A stretch of DNA of 64,000 nt from Campylobacter concisus (GCF_003048575.1 NZ_PIRZ01000007.1:1-64000); one strand, 5' to 3'; numbered from the stretch's first letter, positions 42,339 to 51,878 are shown. The notes: generated from the letters alone by a model not told the origin. Program-made: numbers and translations.

Positions 42339-43561
42339 AAAAGAGCAAATTGGCTATAGTAAGTAGCTATAATGAATTGTGTGGAAATGCCACATATGCA
42401 TTTGCATTAAAGAAAGAATTTGAAAAATACTATAATGTAGATGTACTTTCGCTACGCGTTAACTTGTTGCGATCCGAAAATAGACAATATAAAAAATTGG
42501 CGCAGCAGCATATTGATGATCTATGTAGTAAACTTAAAGATTATGACTATGTAAATATTCAGCTAGAAGTTGGATTGTTTGGTATAAAAAGAAGAGATAT
42601 ATATAGTAGATTAAAGAAAATTGTTGAGAGTTCTAAAAACCTAATTATTACAATGCATAGAATTGACGTGAAAAATAGTTTTTTATCGGTTGATTTTTTA
42701 AAAAAAGTTATAAATTCTCCAATGAAGGCAATAAAGGAATACAGAGATAGCTCATATTATCCAAGCCTATATGCAAAACTAATACTTTTTTTTAAGTATG
42801 CTTCTAATGAGCGTAATGTAAATATTATAGTTCATACAAAGAGGGAAAAAGAGATTATTAAGTATATGTTTGGTTTCGATAATGTTTTTGATTTTCCAAT
42901 AACTTTTTTGAATCGTAATGAGATAAAATATTATTGCGACAAAGCTATAGAAAGTAATAAGGTATTTAGGAATAGGTATAATTTGGGCGATAGCGATGTT
43001 ATAATAGGCGTGTTTGGTTTTATTAGTGATTACAAGGGGCATTTAACAGCCATTAAAGCATTGAGAATTTTGCCAGAAAACTATAAGCTTATGATTTTTG
43101 GAAGTCAGCACCCGCAGTCTATACTAAGCAATAGCGATATTGATCCATATTTAGAAATACTTATAAAGGAAATAAAAAATAGAAGAAAAGGTGATTTATC
43201 TAATAGGGTATATTTTTGCGGCTCTTTGAGCGATGATGAATTTATCACCGCGTTGAATCAAGTAAATTTTACTGTTTTGCCATATAAGGAAACGGGGCAA
43301 TCTGGGTCTGGTGTAGCCTCAATTACATTAGAAACAAGAGCAAAATCAATTTTTTCTAACAATAAGGCGTTTTTTGAACTATCAAAATATGCGCCAGGTG
43401 CATTTGAGACATTTGACATCGGGAATTATGTCGAGTTGGCTCAAAAGATATTATTTTATAGAGATAATTATTCAAAAGGGCTAATTGAATATTACGATAA
43501 ATATAACATTGAGAATAATATAAATTTGCACATTAGTCTGTTTGAAAAGGATAAAATATGA
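42335..43561 (+). CDS. Glycosyltransferase, GT4-like, 408 aa
   Basis: GT-B features include the N-terminal IVSSYNELCGNATYAFALKKEF, VIIGVFGFISDYKGHLTAIKALRILPENYKLMIFG in the second half and KETGQSGSGVASITLETRAKSI, where an acceptor/donor Glu may lie. It shares several blocks with the GT at 40268, indicating duplication. It should act at the cytoplasmic face before export by Wzm/Wzt. Coupled to both neighbours by four-base overlaps. Confidence 0.84.
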   Translation: MKKSKLAIVSSYNELCGNATYAFALKKEFEKYYNVDVLSLRVNLLRSENRQYKKLAQQHIDDLCSKLKDYDYVNIQLEVGLFGIKRRDIYSRLKKIVESSKNLIITMHRIDVKNSFLSVDFLKKVINSPMKAIKEYRDSSYYPSLYAKLILFFKYASNERNVNIIVHTKREKEIIKYMFGFDNVFDFPITFLNRNEIKYYCDKAIESNKVFRNRYNLGDSDVIIGVFGFISDYKGHLTAIKALRILPENYKLMIFGSQHPQSILSNSDIDPYLEILIKEIKNRRKGDLSNRVYFCGSLSDDEFITALNQVNFTVLPYKETGQSGSGVASITLETRAKSIFSNNKAFFELSKYAPGAFETFDIGNYVELAQKILFYRDNYSKGLIEYYDKYNIENNINLHISLFEKDKI

Positions 43562-44352
43562 TGTATTTTATATTAAATAACTACCAAAAATTAATTGTAA
43601 TAGCATATATGGATTTAAAGTTAAAGTATCAAAATAGCTTTATTGGTTTTTCATGGTCTTTTATAAAACCATTACTGCAGTTTTTTGTATACTTTACAGT
43701 CTTCGGTATATTTTTACAAGTAGATACTGGTGATGGCTACGCATTAAGATTGTTCTTCGGTGTATTAATATGGACATTTTTTTCAGAAGCGACATCGCTG
43801 GGGCTAAATTCATTTGTTGGCAAAGCTTCAATAATAAATAAGATAAGTGTCAATAGACTCATACCGCCTATTGCCGCCTTTTTAACGCCATTATTTAACT
43901 TTTGTATAAACTTTATTATCTTTATAATTATATATCTGGTTTCATATAATTCTATATCGGATTTTAATATATTTAAATTTTTTATTATTACCGTTTCTTT
44001 CCTGCAGATTAGTATATTAATATTAAGTTTAAATATAATCCTATCTTTTTTAAATGTTTTTTTTAGAGATATAAAACAGATTTGGGAAATTGTCCTTATT
44101 TATGGCGTTTTTTTAACTCCGATTATTTATAAATTACCTATTCCGAAAGAATATGAAACTTTATATTATTGCACCAATTTATTATCCTTTCCATTAGAAA
44201 ATATTAAATATTGTTTCTTTAATGGATATACGCCTATTCTAATATATGATATTTGGCTTTGGGTATTGCATAGTGCTGTAATTGTATTATTGTTTGTAGT
44301 ATCATTAGTTATTGAAAATAAATTAAAATCAAAAATTTCGGATTTTCTATGA
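43558..44352 (+). CDS. wzm: Polysaccharide ABC exporter, permease (Wzm-like), 264 aa
   Basis: A six-span ABC-2 permease: LKLKYQNSFIGFSWSFIKPLLQFFVYFTVFG at residues 20-50 is typical for Wzm/KpsM-like exporters, with further spans near 60-85, 105-130, 143-168, 176-195 and 232-254. With the ATPase downstream it exports the lipid-linked polysaccharide across the inner membrane. No Wzx/Wzy pair was seen, so an ABC-dependent route is indicated. It overlaps the ATPase gene by four bases. Confidence 0.92.
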   Translation: MMYFILNNYQKLIVIAYMDLKLKYQNSFIGFSWSFIKPLLQFFVYFTVFGIFLQVDTGDGYALRLFFGVLIWTFFSEATSLGLNSFVGKASIINKISVNRLIPPIAAFLTPLFNFCINFIIFIIIYLVSYNSISDFNIFKFFIITVSFLQISILILSLNIILSFLNVFFRDIKQIWEIVLIYGVFLTPIIYKLPIPKEYETLYYCTNLLSFPLENIKYCFFNGYTPILIYDIWLWVLHSAVIVLLFVVSLVIENKLKSKISDFL

Positions 44353-45083
44353 TAGTATTTAAAAGTGTTAGTAAGTCATATAAATCATATAGGGTTCATA
44401 CAAATTCGTTGAAAAGTTTCGCTATAAATTACAGGAATTATTTTCGAAACATAAATAGCATACCTACTATTGATGTTCTAAATAATATGTCGATGAGTAT
44501 TGACAATGGGGATATATTATGTATAGTTGGTAGAAATGGTGTTGGAAAATCTACTTTAGCCAAGCTTATAGCAAAGACATCAACTCCTACGAAAGGTGAT
44601 ATTGTTGTAGATGGTAAAGTTATACCATTTTTAGAGCTGGGTGTTGCTTTTAGTGATGAATTAAGTGGTCGTGACAATGCTTTTTTAAATGGCGTATTAT
44701 TAGGAATGGATATATGCTTTATAAAGGATAATATGCAAGAGATATTTTCATTTGCTGAAATTGAGAGGTTTATGGATACTCCATTGAAATACTATTCGTC
44801 TGGAATGAAAATGAGATTGGCGTTTTCAATAGCGCGATGTGCCAATGGTGACATATATATATTTGATGAAATTTTAGCAGTTGGCGATGAGAAATTTCAG
44901 AAAAAATGCTTTGATTTTTTTGATAATTTACTGGTTAACAAAAAAACAATTATATTTATAACTCATGATATAAATTTTGTAAAAAAGCATGCAACTAAGT
45001 TATTGGTTCTAAGGGGTGGTGGAGATTATATCTTAATAAGCAATAAAGAAAAAATTTGTAATTTTACCTTTGAGAGTTTATAG
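44349..45083 (+). CDS. wzt: Polysaccharide ABC exporter, ATPase (Wzt-like), 244 aa
   Basis: Walker A GRNGVGKST at residues 61-69, signature YSSGMKMRLAFSIA around 150-163, Walker B IYIFDEILAVGDE around 171-183, and a switch His in FITHD. The protein ends soon after the nucleotide domain, so the C-terminal carbohydrate-binding domain of chain-length-controlled Wzt proteins is absent. It thus resembles exporters that move any capped or uncapped polymer. Confidence 0.93.
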   Translation: MIVFKSVSKSYKSYRVHTNSLKSFAINYRNYFRNINSIPTIDVLNNMSMSIDNGDILCIVGRNGVGKSTLAKLIAKTSTPTKGDIVVDGKVIPFLELGVAFSDELSGRDNAFLNGVLLGMDICFIKDNMQEIFSFAEIERFMDTPLKYYSSGMKMRLAFSIARCANGDIYIFDEILAVGDEKFQKKCFDFFDNLLVNKKTIIFITHDINFVKKHATKLLVLRGGGDYILISNKEKICNFTFESL

Positions 45084-45092
45084 TTTGTATTA

Positions 45093-46217
45093 ATGATGAT
45101 AAAAAAAGCTTTAATATGCGATTGGCTCAATGTTTACGCTGGTGCAGAAAGATGTGTGGAGAGCTTCACAAATATTTGGACTGACTTTGAAATTTATAGT
45201 TTGATCGATTTTTTGAATGATACAGATAGGTATGGAATATTAAAAAATAAGCATGCCCATACGAGCTTTATTCAAAATTTGCCATTCGCTAAAAGTAGGT
45301 ATCGTGATTATTTACCGCTTTTTCCATATGCTATTGAGAATTTTAATCTAAGCGAGTATGATTTAATCTTATCCAGTTCTCACGCGGTTGCAAAGGGGGT
45401 ATTGACTCATTCGGATCAGCTTCATATTAGTTATGTTCATACGCCAATTCGTTATGCATGGGATTTATATTTTGAGTATTTGAAAAATAGCGGGCTGAAT
45501 AGTGGATTAAAGGGTTTTTTTGCGAAATATTTTCTACATAAAATTCGTATTTGGGATTTGACTTCCACAAATCGTGTGGATTATTTTATTGCAAACAGTC
45601 GCTATATTGCCAGTCGTATAAAAAAAATTTATGGTAGGGCGAGCGATGTAATATATCCCCCAGTAGATACCGATAAATTTGAGGCCAAGGAAAATAAAGA
45701 TGAGTTTTATTTGACTGTTTCAAGGCTTGTGCCATATAAAAAAGTAGATGTTATAGTGGAGGCTTTTTCACAAATTAATAGAAAGCTTGTGCTTATCGGC
45801 GATGGTCCAGATATGGACAAAATAAAAAGTAAGGCTAAAAAAAATATAGAAATTTTAGGATATCAAAGCAACGAAACAATAAAGCATATGATGCAAAATG
45901 CGAAAGCTTTTATATTCGCAGCCAAGGAAGATTTCGGTATCGCTCCAGTAGAGGCTCAGGCATGCGGCACGCCCGTTATATGCTACGGCAATGGCGGAGT
46001 ACGTGAGACGGTGATAGATAACGTCAGTGGTGTTTATTTTTATGAGCAAAGCGTTGAGAGCCTACTTGGAGCGCTGGATAAATTTGAACATAATGTGGAT
46101 AAATTTGATCCATCTTTTATTCGCAGAAACTCACTTAGATTTTCTCGTAAAAGATTTGAGGAGGAGATAAAAACTTACATAGAGCATAAATTTAATGAAT
46201 TTAAGGCATTAAAATGA
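45093..46217 (+). CDS. Glycosyltransferase, WbaZ-like GT4, 374 aa
   Basis: The N-terminal ICDWLNVYAGAERCVESF, LILSSSHAVAKGV and ISYVHTPIRYAWDLY resemble WbaZ-type mannosyltransferases. The C-terminal half holds DVIYPPVDTDKF, LTVSRLVPYKKVDVIVEAF and the GT4 motif EDFGIAPVEAQACGTPVICYGNGG (E-x7-E form, about residues 289-312). A mannose or heptose donor with GDP is likely given the locus. Its end overlaps wbaP by four bases. Confidence 0.88.
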   Translation: MMIKKALICDWLNVYAGAERCVESFTNIWTDFEIYSLIDFLNDTDRYGILKNKHAHTSFIQNLPFAKSRYRDYLPLFPYAIENFNLSEYDLILSSSHAVAKGVLTHSDQLHISYVHTPIRYAWDLYFEYLKNSGLNSGLKGFFAKYFLHKIRIWDLTSTNRVDYFIANSRYIASRIKKIYGRASDVIYPPVDTDKFEAKENKDEFYLTVSRLVPYKKVDVIVEAFSQINRKLVLIGDGPDMDKIKSKAKKNIEILGYQSNETIKHMMQNAKAFIFAAKEDFGIAPVEAQACGTPVICYGNGGVRETVIDNVSGVYFYEQSVESLLGALDKFEHNVDKFDPSFIRRNSLRFSRKRFEEEIKTYIEHKFNEFKALK

Positions 46218-47518
46218 GGCAAATTTTATCATTTTTATTGCTGTTGCTAGCTGATATTTTTGTTATTTTTGGCTCTATATTTTTAGGCATTTTTGTCAAA
46301 AATCTTATTTATGGAAGCCCATTATTTTTTGATATATTTACATATCGAGAGTACATCTACGTTTATATTACTATAATATCTTTATTTGCTTATCAAGGTA
46401 TTTATATTAGGAGATTTGATTTTTGGCATGAAAGCAAAATTATAATAAAAAGTTGCATATTAGGCTTTTTACTTTGTCTTGTGCTTGCGATAGAAAATAG
46501 TTTGTTTTCAAAAGTAACCCTATTATTTAGTTTTTTATCTATGATTATACTTTTACCCGGATTTAAATTTATATTCAAACGTATACTTTTTTATGTAGGC
46601 ATCTGGCAAAAAAAGGCTAGAATTTTATGTGTAGAAAATAGCGAAGAGCTTGAATACGCAATATTTAATAACCATTATTTGGGTTATGTAAAAGCCGTTG
46701 GAAAAAGCTATGATGCTCTTTTGATAGGATATAACAATATTAAGCCTAAAACTCTAAATACTATTATAGAACAGAACATAAAGGATAACAAAGAAATCTT
46801 ATTTACTCCAATACTTAATAGTTATGACTTTTCAAGGGCCTGTGTTTATAATATTTTTAACTCCCGCACGAATCTATTTGCTATTCAAAATTCCCTTCAA
46901 AGCAAATTTAATTTAATTTTGAAAAGATTGTTAGATTTATTAATATTATTGCTTGCTTTGCCCTTTTTGGTAATCATGTTTGGCGTAGTTATCTTAATCA
47001 TAAAGGTAAAAGAGCCAACTGGTGACATTTTTTTTGGCCAGTACAGAATAGGTTTGGGTGGAAAAATATTCAAATGCTATAAATTTCGTTCAATGCATAC
47101 CGACCAAAGTTTTATGCAAGAATGGTTGGATAAAAATTCGGAAGAAGTAGTATATTATAAAAAGTATAAAAAATATAGAAATGATCCCCGAGTAACTAAA
47201 ATCGGCAGCTTTTTAAGAAAAACGTCACTTGACGAATTACCGCAGCTAGTAAATGTTCTAAAAGGGGAGATGAGCCTGGTTGGTCCAAGGCCATGTCTTC
47301 CGAACGAAATGGAAGATTTTGGAGAATACCTACCGCTTGTTTTGTCTTGTAAGCCCGGGCTTACTGGACTTTGGCAGGTTAGTGGTCGAAGCAATGTGGA
47401 TTTTGCTACACGAGCCCAAATGGACATATGGTATATGAAGAATTGGAATATTTGGATGGATATTGTAATAATTATAAAAACATTTAAAGTAGTATTCCTT
47501 AGGTATGGTGCTATGTAA
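46214..47518 (+). CDS. wbaP: Undecaprenyl-phosphate sugar-1-phosphate transferase (WbaP-like), 434 aa
   Basis: This enzyme puts the first sugar-1-phosphate on undecaprenyl phosphate and so starts polymer synthesis. It has several N-terminal membrane spans (about residues 5-28, 43-58, 76-92, 98-118), then the catalytic domain from about 235: KRLLDLLILLLALPFL, FGQYRIGLGGKIFKCYKFRSMH, RKTSLDELPQLVNVLKGEMSLVGPRP and SCKPGLTGLWQVSGR. The family is firm, the sugar unknown. A hairpin terminator follows its stop. Confidence 0.93.
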   Translation: MRQILSFLLLLLADIFVIFGSIFLGIFVKNLIYGSPLFFDIFTYREYIYVYITIISLFAYQGIYIRRFDFWHESKIIIKSCILGFLLCLVLAIENSLFSKVTLLFSFLSMIILLPGFKFIFKRILFYVGIWQKKARILCVENSEELEYAIFNNHYLGYVKAVGKSYDALLIGYNNIKPKTLNTIIEQNIKDNKEILFTPILNSYDFSRACVYNIFNSRTNLFAIQNSLQSKFNLILKRLLDLLILLLALPFLVIMFGVVILIIKVKEPTGDIFFGQYRIGLGGKIFKCYKFRSMHTDQSFMQEWLDKNSEEVVYYKKYKKYRNDPRVTKIGSFLRKTSLDELPQLVNVLKGEMSLVGPRPCLPNEMEDFGEYLPLVLSCKPGLTGLWQVSGRSNVDFATRAQMDIWYMKNWNIWMDIVIIIKTFKVVFLRYGAM

Positions 47519-47530
47519 ATAAAGTTTGAG

Positions 47531-47552
47531 ATGAGGTGCTGTAACACCTCAT
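47531..47552. terminator. Bidirectional terminator between wbaP and cjaA
   Basis: ATGAGGTG (47531-47538) pairs with CACCTCAT (47545-47552) around a six-base loop. It stands between two convergent operons and is followed by TATTTATAG on plus. Confidence 0.72.
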
Positions 47553-47555
47553 TAT

Positions 47556-48416
47556 TTATAGTTTGCCGCCTTCAACGACAAGTGATTCTGGATTTACGCT
47601 ATCGCCATAGATCGGTTTTAGCGTAGCATCATAGTCTTTGTGGAAGAAATTTTCTTTTCCAAGCTCAATGATTTCATTGTTTAGCCAGTCAAGTAAAACT
47701 TTGTTACCTTTTTTAACAGCTGGTGCTATCACATCCACATCACCAAGTGCTTCAACACCTACGACAAAGCCTGGAGTCTCTTTCGCCCAGGCAAAAAGTA
47801 GGGCGTTATCATGTGCTAGTGCGGCACCTCTTTTATCAACCAAAGCTGCAAATGTTTCAGTATTTTGGTCGTATTTTGCAAGCTTAATATCTGGATAATT
47901 TTTTGTAAAAAACGCGTCTGCGGTTGTGCCCTTATTTACGATTAGGGTTTTGTCTTTTAGCTCATCGATGCTTTTTATCACTGCACCTTCAGGGCTTACG
48001 ATGCCAAGCGAAACCTTCATGTATGGAAGCGCAAAATCAACAACTTGTGCGCGCTCAGGTGTTTTTGTAAAATTTGCAAGCGTGATATCTACTTTATCAG
48101 CTACTAAAACTTCAACTCTACCAGCAGCCTCGACTAGCTCAAATTTTACCTTGCTCTCATCGCCTAGTAGGTCTTTTGCGATACGTTTTGCAAAGTAAAT
48201 ATCATAGCCTTGATTTTTGCCGTCTTTATCGACATAGCCAAATGGTGGTTTGTCGCTGAAAACACCAATTCTTACATATCCGCGCTCTTTGATCTTTGCG
48301 ATCGCATCAGCTTCGTTTGAAGCAGCTTTTGCCGTGTCGGCACCTTTGTCATTACCACAACCCGTTAGAAAGACGGTAGCGATTAATGCTAATAAGAAAA
48401 ATTTAAATTTTCTCAC
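47556..48416 (-). CDS. cjaA: CjaA-type amino-acid-binding lipoprotein, 286 aa
   Basis: A periplasmic binding protein of ABC importers for polar amino acids; C. jejuni CjaA binds cysteine. The protein begins with a lipobox VFLTGCG and continues in CjaA style: RIGVFSDKPPFGYVDKDGK, VDITLANFTKTPERAQVVDF, LIVNKGTTADAFFT and TETFAALVDKRGAALAHDN, ending VVEGGKL. I chose GTG 48416, which follows AAGGAG; a longer frame to 48476 lacks such a site and would displace the signal peptide. Ligand assignment is from the relative. Confidence 0.92.
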   Translation of the reverse strand: MRKFKFFLLALIATVFLTGCGNDKGADTAKAASNEADAIAKIKERGYVRIGVFSDKPPFGYVDKDGKNQGYDIYFAKRIAKDLLGDESKVKFELVEAAGRVEVLVADKVDITLANFTKTPERAQVVDFALPYMKVSLGIVSPEGAVIKSIDELKDKTLIVNKGTTADAFFTKNYPDIKLAKYDQNTETFAALVDKRGAALAHDNALLFAWAKETPGFVVGVEALGDVDVIAPAVKKGNKVLLDWLNNEIIELGKENFFHKDYDATLKPIYGDSVNPESLVVEGGKL

Positions 48417-48509
48417 TCTTTCTCCTTGTAAAAAAGTTAAATAAATAAGAGCGTTAAATTTTCGCTCTAAACGCATTTTGGAAAAACGGCAAATTATCTC
48501 TTATTTTTT

Positions 48510-49247
48510 CTAAAACGAGAATAAATTTAGAAATTTCTTAGCGCGATCGCTCTTAGGACTAGTAAAAAACTCCTCTGGTTCGCTGATCTCTACGATCGCT
48601 CCAGCGTCCATAAATACGATCTTGTTTGCAACCGCCCTTGCAAAGCTCATCTCGTGAGTGACTATTAGCATCGTCATACCATCTTTGGCTAAATTTAGTA
48701 TCACATCAAGCACTTCTCTAACGATCTCAGGATCAAGCGCGGCCGTAACCTCGTCAAATAGCATGATCTCAGGGTTTAGACAAAGGCTTCTTACTATTGC
48801 TATGCGCTGCTTTTGACCGCCGCTTAGCTCCTTTGGATAGGCAAATTTCTTATCAAGTAGCCCAACCTTGCTTAGCCACATATCAGCAGTTTTTTCAGCC
48901 TCGGCCCTATCTCTTTTTTGCACCTTTAAAGGCCCAAGAAGGACGTTGTCTATGACGTTCATGTGATCAAATAGCTCGTAGCTTTGAAAGACCATGCCGA
49001 CTTTTTGGCGGATCCTTTGCCAATCATTAAATTTAGCATCAATCACTTCGCCATCGATTATTATCTCGCCGCTAGCGATGCTCTCAAGGCCATTTATACA
49101 TCTAAGAGTTGTACTCTTGCCACAGCCCGATGGTCCAAGAAGCACAACCACTTCGCCGCTTTTAACCTCTAAATTTATATCCTTTAAGGCGTGAAGCTCT
49201 CCATAAAATTTGTTTATTTTTTTAAGTTCTAATATGTTTTCGCTCAT
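48510..49247 (-). CDS. Polar amino-acid ABC transporter, ATPase, 245 aa
   Basis: Walker A LLGPSGCGKSTTLR lies near residues 36-49, Q-loop VGMVFQSYELF, signature LSGGQKQRIAIVRSL near 141-155, and Walker B EIMLFDEVTAALDPE. The motif 'FQSYELFDHMNVIDNVLLGP' style matches GlnQ/HisP-type ATPases of the polar amino-acid group. It is between the second permease (one base) and cjaA, so the operon is permease-permease-ATPase-binding protein. Confidence 0.95.
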   Translation of the reverse strand: MSENILELKKINKFYGELHALKDINLEVKSGEVVVLLGPSGCGKSTTLRCINGLESIASGEIIIDGEVIDAKFNDWQRIRQKVGMVFQSYELFDHMNVIDNVLLGPLKVQKRDRAEAEKTADMWLSKVGLLDKKFAYPKELSGGQKQRIAIVRSLCLNPEIMLFDEVTAALDPEIVREVLDVILNLAKDGMTMLIVTHEMSFARAVANKIVFMDAGAIVEISEPEEFFTSPKSDRAKKFLNLFSF

Positions 49248-49248
49248 T

Positions 49249-49917
49249 TTAACTCCATTTTTCTTCTAGTTTTTTTGATAGTTTTGAGACCGGATAACAG
49301 ATTGCAAAATATAAAAAGAATATGAGCGTGTATATCCAAAATGGCGCCATAGGATTTGTAAATACATTTCGCTCGATGATCTGCTGACCGACCTTGACTA
49401 CCTCTACAACGCCAATTAGCACGACTATAGAGGTCGTTTTTATCATACGGCTTAGTAAATTTACAGCTCCAGGCACTAGCCTTCTCGTGGCTAGTGGGAT
49501 GATGACGTAAGAGTAAATTTGAAATTTGCTAAGCCCCAGCGAGGCGGCTGACTCAAACTGGTGCTTTGGTATCGAGGTGATAGCGCCGCGCACGATATCC
49601 ATCATCTCAAAAACACCCCAAAGGCTAAAGACGATGAGCGAGGCGGTAAATGCCGAGATATGCAGTCCAAAAGCCTTGCTAACGCCAAAGTAAAATAAAA
49701 ATAGCCAGACGATCTGAGGCATGATACGAACGATCTCGAGGCAAATTTTTAAAATAAAATAGATAAATTTGTTTTTCATGCTCATAAGTACGCCAAGCAC
49801 TAAACCACCGATTATAGAGATAAATATAGAGATAAATGAAATTTCTGTGCTAACGACTAGACCGTCAAAGAGCCTTAGTAAATTTTGCGTATCAAATAAT
49901 ATACTAACTCCTTGCAT
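49249..49917 (-). CDS. Polar amino-acid ABC transporter, permease, 222 aa
   Basis: A HisM/GlnP-type inner membrane protein with about five spans. GLVVSTEISFISIFISIIGGLVLGVLMS near the start and the EAA-loop region SIPKHQFESAASLGLSKFQIYSYVIIPLATRRLVPG near residues 114-150 define it. It overlaps the upstream permease by 14 bases, forming a heterodimer with it. Confidence 0.94.
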   Translation of the reverse strand: MQGVSILFDTQNLLRLFDGLVVSTEISFISIFISIIGGLVLGVLMSMKNKFIYFILKICLEIVRIMPQIVWLFLFYFGVSKAFGLHISAFTASLIVFSLWGVFEMMDIVRGAITSIPKHQFESAASLGLSKFQIYSYVIIPLATRRLVPGAVNLLSRMIKTTSIVVLIGVVEVVKVGQQIIERNVFTNPMAPFWIYTLIFFLYFAICYPVSKLSKKLEEKWS

Positions 49918-50557
49918 TTCTCACCCTTTTTTCGACATAGCTAAGTACCAGCGAGACTGGCAAAATGATGATGAGATAGCTAATTACTAGCATAAAAAGT
50001 GCCTCGTCTGTTTTGTAATAAAGCCCGATAAGATCCTTTGCGACGTAAACTAGATCAGCAAGTGCCACGATACTAACGATGCTTGTTTCTTTTAGCAAAA
50101 AGATAATATTTGCACTAATGCTTGGCACCGCTACACTAAATGCTTGAGGCAAGATAACATATCTTAAGAGCTGATTTTTGCTAAGTGCGATGCTTAGTCC
50201 CGCTTCTATCTGTGACCTTCTCACCGCCTCAAAGCCAAGCCTAAAGCTCTCGCTCATATAGCTACCACCAAGAAAGCTAAGTCCCGCAACCGCACAGGCA
50301 AAGCCGCTCATCGACACTCCAAGCTTTGGCAAGCCATAATATAAAAAGAAAAGCTGTATAAGAAGTGGCGTATTTCTTGAGAGCTCGACGTAGCAGTCAA
50401 TCACTTTTGATAGAAATTTTAGCTTGTAAAATTTTACAGCCATACAAAAAATACCGATCAAAATAGAAAAAATGATCCCTAAAAAGGCGATCTCACAGGT
50501 AAGCACTCCGGCCTTAACATAAAGCGGATAAAATTTCTCAATAAACTCAAAATCCAT
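49904..50557 (-). CDS. Polar amino-acid ABC transporter, permease, 217 aa
   Basis: The first gene of the operon. It has the same permease fold: GVLTCEIAFLGIIFSILIGIF near the start, VELSRNTPLLIQLFFLYYGLP around 57-77, which is a strong signature of this family, and an EAA loop RRSQIEAGLSIALSKNQLLRYVILPQAF. A divergent gap of 110 bases separates it from the plus-strand gene at 50668. Confidence 0.95.
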   Translation of the reverse strand: MDFEFIEKFYPLYVKAGVLTCEIAFLGIIFSILIGIFCMAVKFYKLKFLSKVIDCYVELSRNTPLLIQLFFLYYGLPKLGVSMSGFACAVAGLSFLGGSYMSESFRLGFEAVRRSQIEAGLSIALSKNQLLRYVILPQAFSVAVPSISANIIFLLKETSIVSIVALADLVYVAKDLIGLYYKTDEALFMLVISYLIIILPVSLVLSYVEKRVRNARS

Positions 50558-50667
50558 AAAACTTTAATCCAATCTGAAAAATGGAGTTATTTTATCTTAT
50601 AATCATAAATTTAAAACTAATTAGATATGATCTTGCTTTAAATTTAAGCTTGCAAAAAGGATAAAAT

Positions 50668-50913
50668 TTGATCGACCTTTTTCAGATCATCGGCTTTTTA
50701 GGGATGATTTGCATCGTGATGGGCTACTTTTTACTTCAGATCGGCCGCCTAAATAGCCGCAATCTAGCCTATCAGATAATAAATTTAGTAGGTGCGGTTC
50801 TACTCATTATCTCGCTTTTTGTGCACTTTAACCTCGGTTCATTTTTGATAGAGGTCTTTTGGATATTCATCACGATTTATGGAATTTATAAAATTTATAA
50901 GGAGAGAGCGTGA
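50668..50913 (+). CDS. Small membrane protein (CBU_0592-like), 81 aa
   Basis: Three hydrophobic segments (about residues 4-24, 33-52 and 55-74) make up almost all of the protein. The beginning QIIGFLGMICIVMGYFLLQIGRL and NLAYQIINLVGAVLLIISL resemble the CBU_0592 family of small membrane proteins of unknown function. It starts with TTG at 50668, after AAAAGGATAAAA. A TATAAT lies at 50598-50603. It overlaps aguA by four bases, so they share an operon. Confidence 0.8.
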   Translation: MIDLFQIIGFLGMICIVMGYFLLQIGRLNSRNLAYQIINLVGAVLLIISLFVHFNLGSFLIEVFWIFITIYGIYKIYKERA

Positions 50914-51878
50914 GAGCATACGCAGAGTGGGAAGAGCAGGAGCTTTTGTTTTTATCGCTGCCACATAGCAAGAGCGACTGGGAGCCTTATTTAGAGGAGA
51001 TTTTGGCGGGCTATGAGGAGCTAGTGGCTGCTATTACGCCTTTTGAAAAGGTGGTGCTCATCTGCCCTGATGAGGCAAATTTTGCTAGGTTTAAGAAATT
51101 TAAAAATGTAGAGTTTGTAAAGCTTGAGACTGACGATACTTGGATCAGAGACTACGGCATGATCGACGTTTGCACCAAGGACGGCGTAAAGAGCTACGAC
51201 TTTAAATTTAACGCTTGGGGTGGTAAATTTAAGAGCTCAAAAGATGATGCGATAAATTTAGCACTAGCTAAAATTTATAAGACCAAGCTTGAGCCAGTTG
51301 ATATGATACTAGAGGGTGGAAGTGTTGAATTTAACGGAGATGGCGTACTTTTAACCACCTCAAAATGCTTACTAAATGAAAATAGAAACAAGGCACTTAG
51401 CAAAGAGCAGATCGAGGAGAAGCTAAAGAGTTTGTTTGGCTTAAAGCGTATCATTTGGCTTGAAAATGGTTTTATAAGAGGCGATGACACAGATAGTCAC
51501 ATCGACACTTTGGCGCGTTTTATCACGCCTAATACGATAGCTTACGCAGCTTGCGATGACAAGAGCGATGAACACTTTGAAGAGCTTAAAAGGATGGAGA
51601 ATGAGCTTAAAAAAACTGGCTTTAAACTGCTTGCTCTGCCACTACCAAAACTTAAATTTTATGATGGCAAAAGGCTTGGTTGCACTTATGCAAACTTCAT
51701 CTTTATAAATGGTGCGCTAATCGTGCCAACATATAATGACGAAAACGATGAAAAGGTACTAGATTTACTGGCCAAGGCACTGCCAGATAGAAAGATCATC
51801 GGTGTAAATTCGTTAGTTTTTGTCCGTCAAAATGGCTCGCTTCACTGCTCAAGCCAAAATAGATACAAGAGGTCTTAA
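50910..51878 (+). CDS. aguA: Agmatine deiminase, 322 aa
   Basis: The enzyme converts agmatine to N-carbamoylputrescine. PAD-family motifs are ETDDTWIRDYGMI near residues 71-83, FNAWGGKFKSSKDD, the ILEGGSVEFNGDGVLLTT segment near 138-155, GDDTDSHIDTLARF with the catalytic His/Asp, and RLGCTYANFIFING with the active Cys close to residue 277. It starts with GTG at 50910. Together with the amidase at 52809 it completes the agmatine route to putrescine. Confidence 0.93.
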   Translation: MRAYAEWEEQELLFLSLPHSKSDWEPYLEEILAGYEELVAAITPFEKVVLICPDEANFARFKKFKNVEFVKLETDDTWIRDYGMIDVCTKDGVKSYDFKFNAWGGKFKSSKDDAINLALAKIYKTKLEPVDMILEGGSVEFNGDGVLLTTSKCLLNENRNKALSKEQIEEKLKSLFGLKRIIWLENGFIRGDDTDSHIDTLARFITPNTIAYAACDDKSDEHFEELKRMENELKKTGFKLLALPLPKLKFYDGKRLGCTYANFIFINGALIVPTYNDENDEKVLDLLAKALPDRKIIGVNSLVFVRQNGSLHCSSQNRYKRS

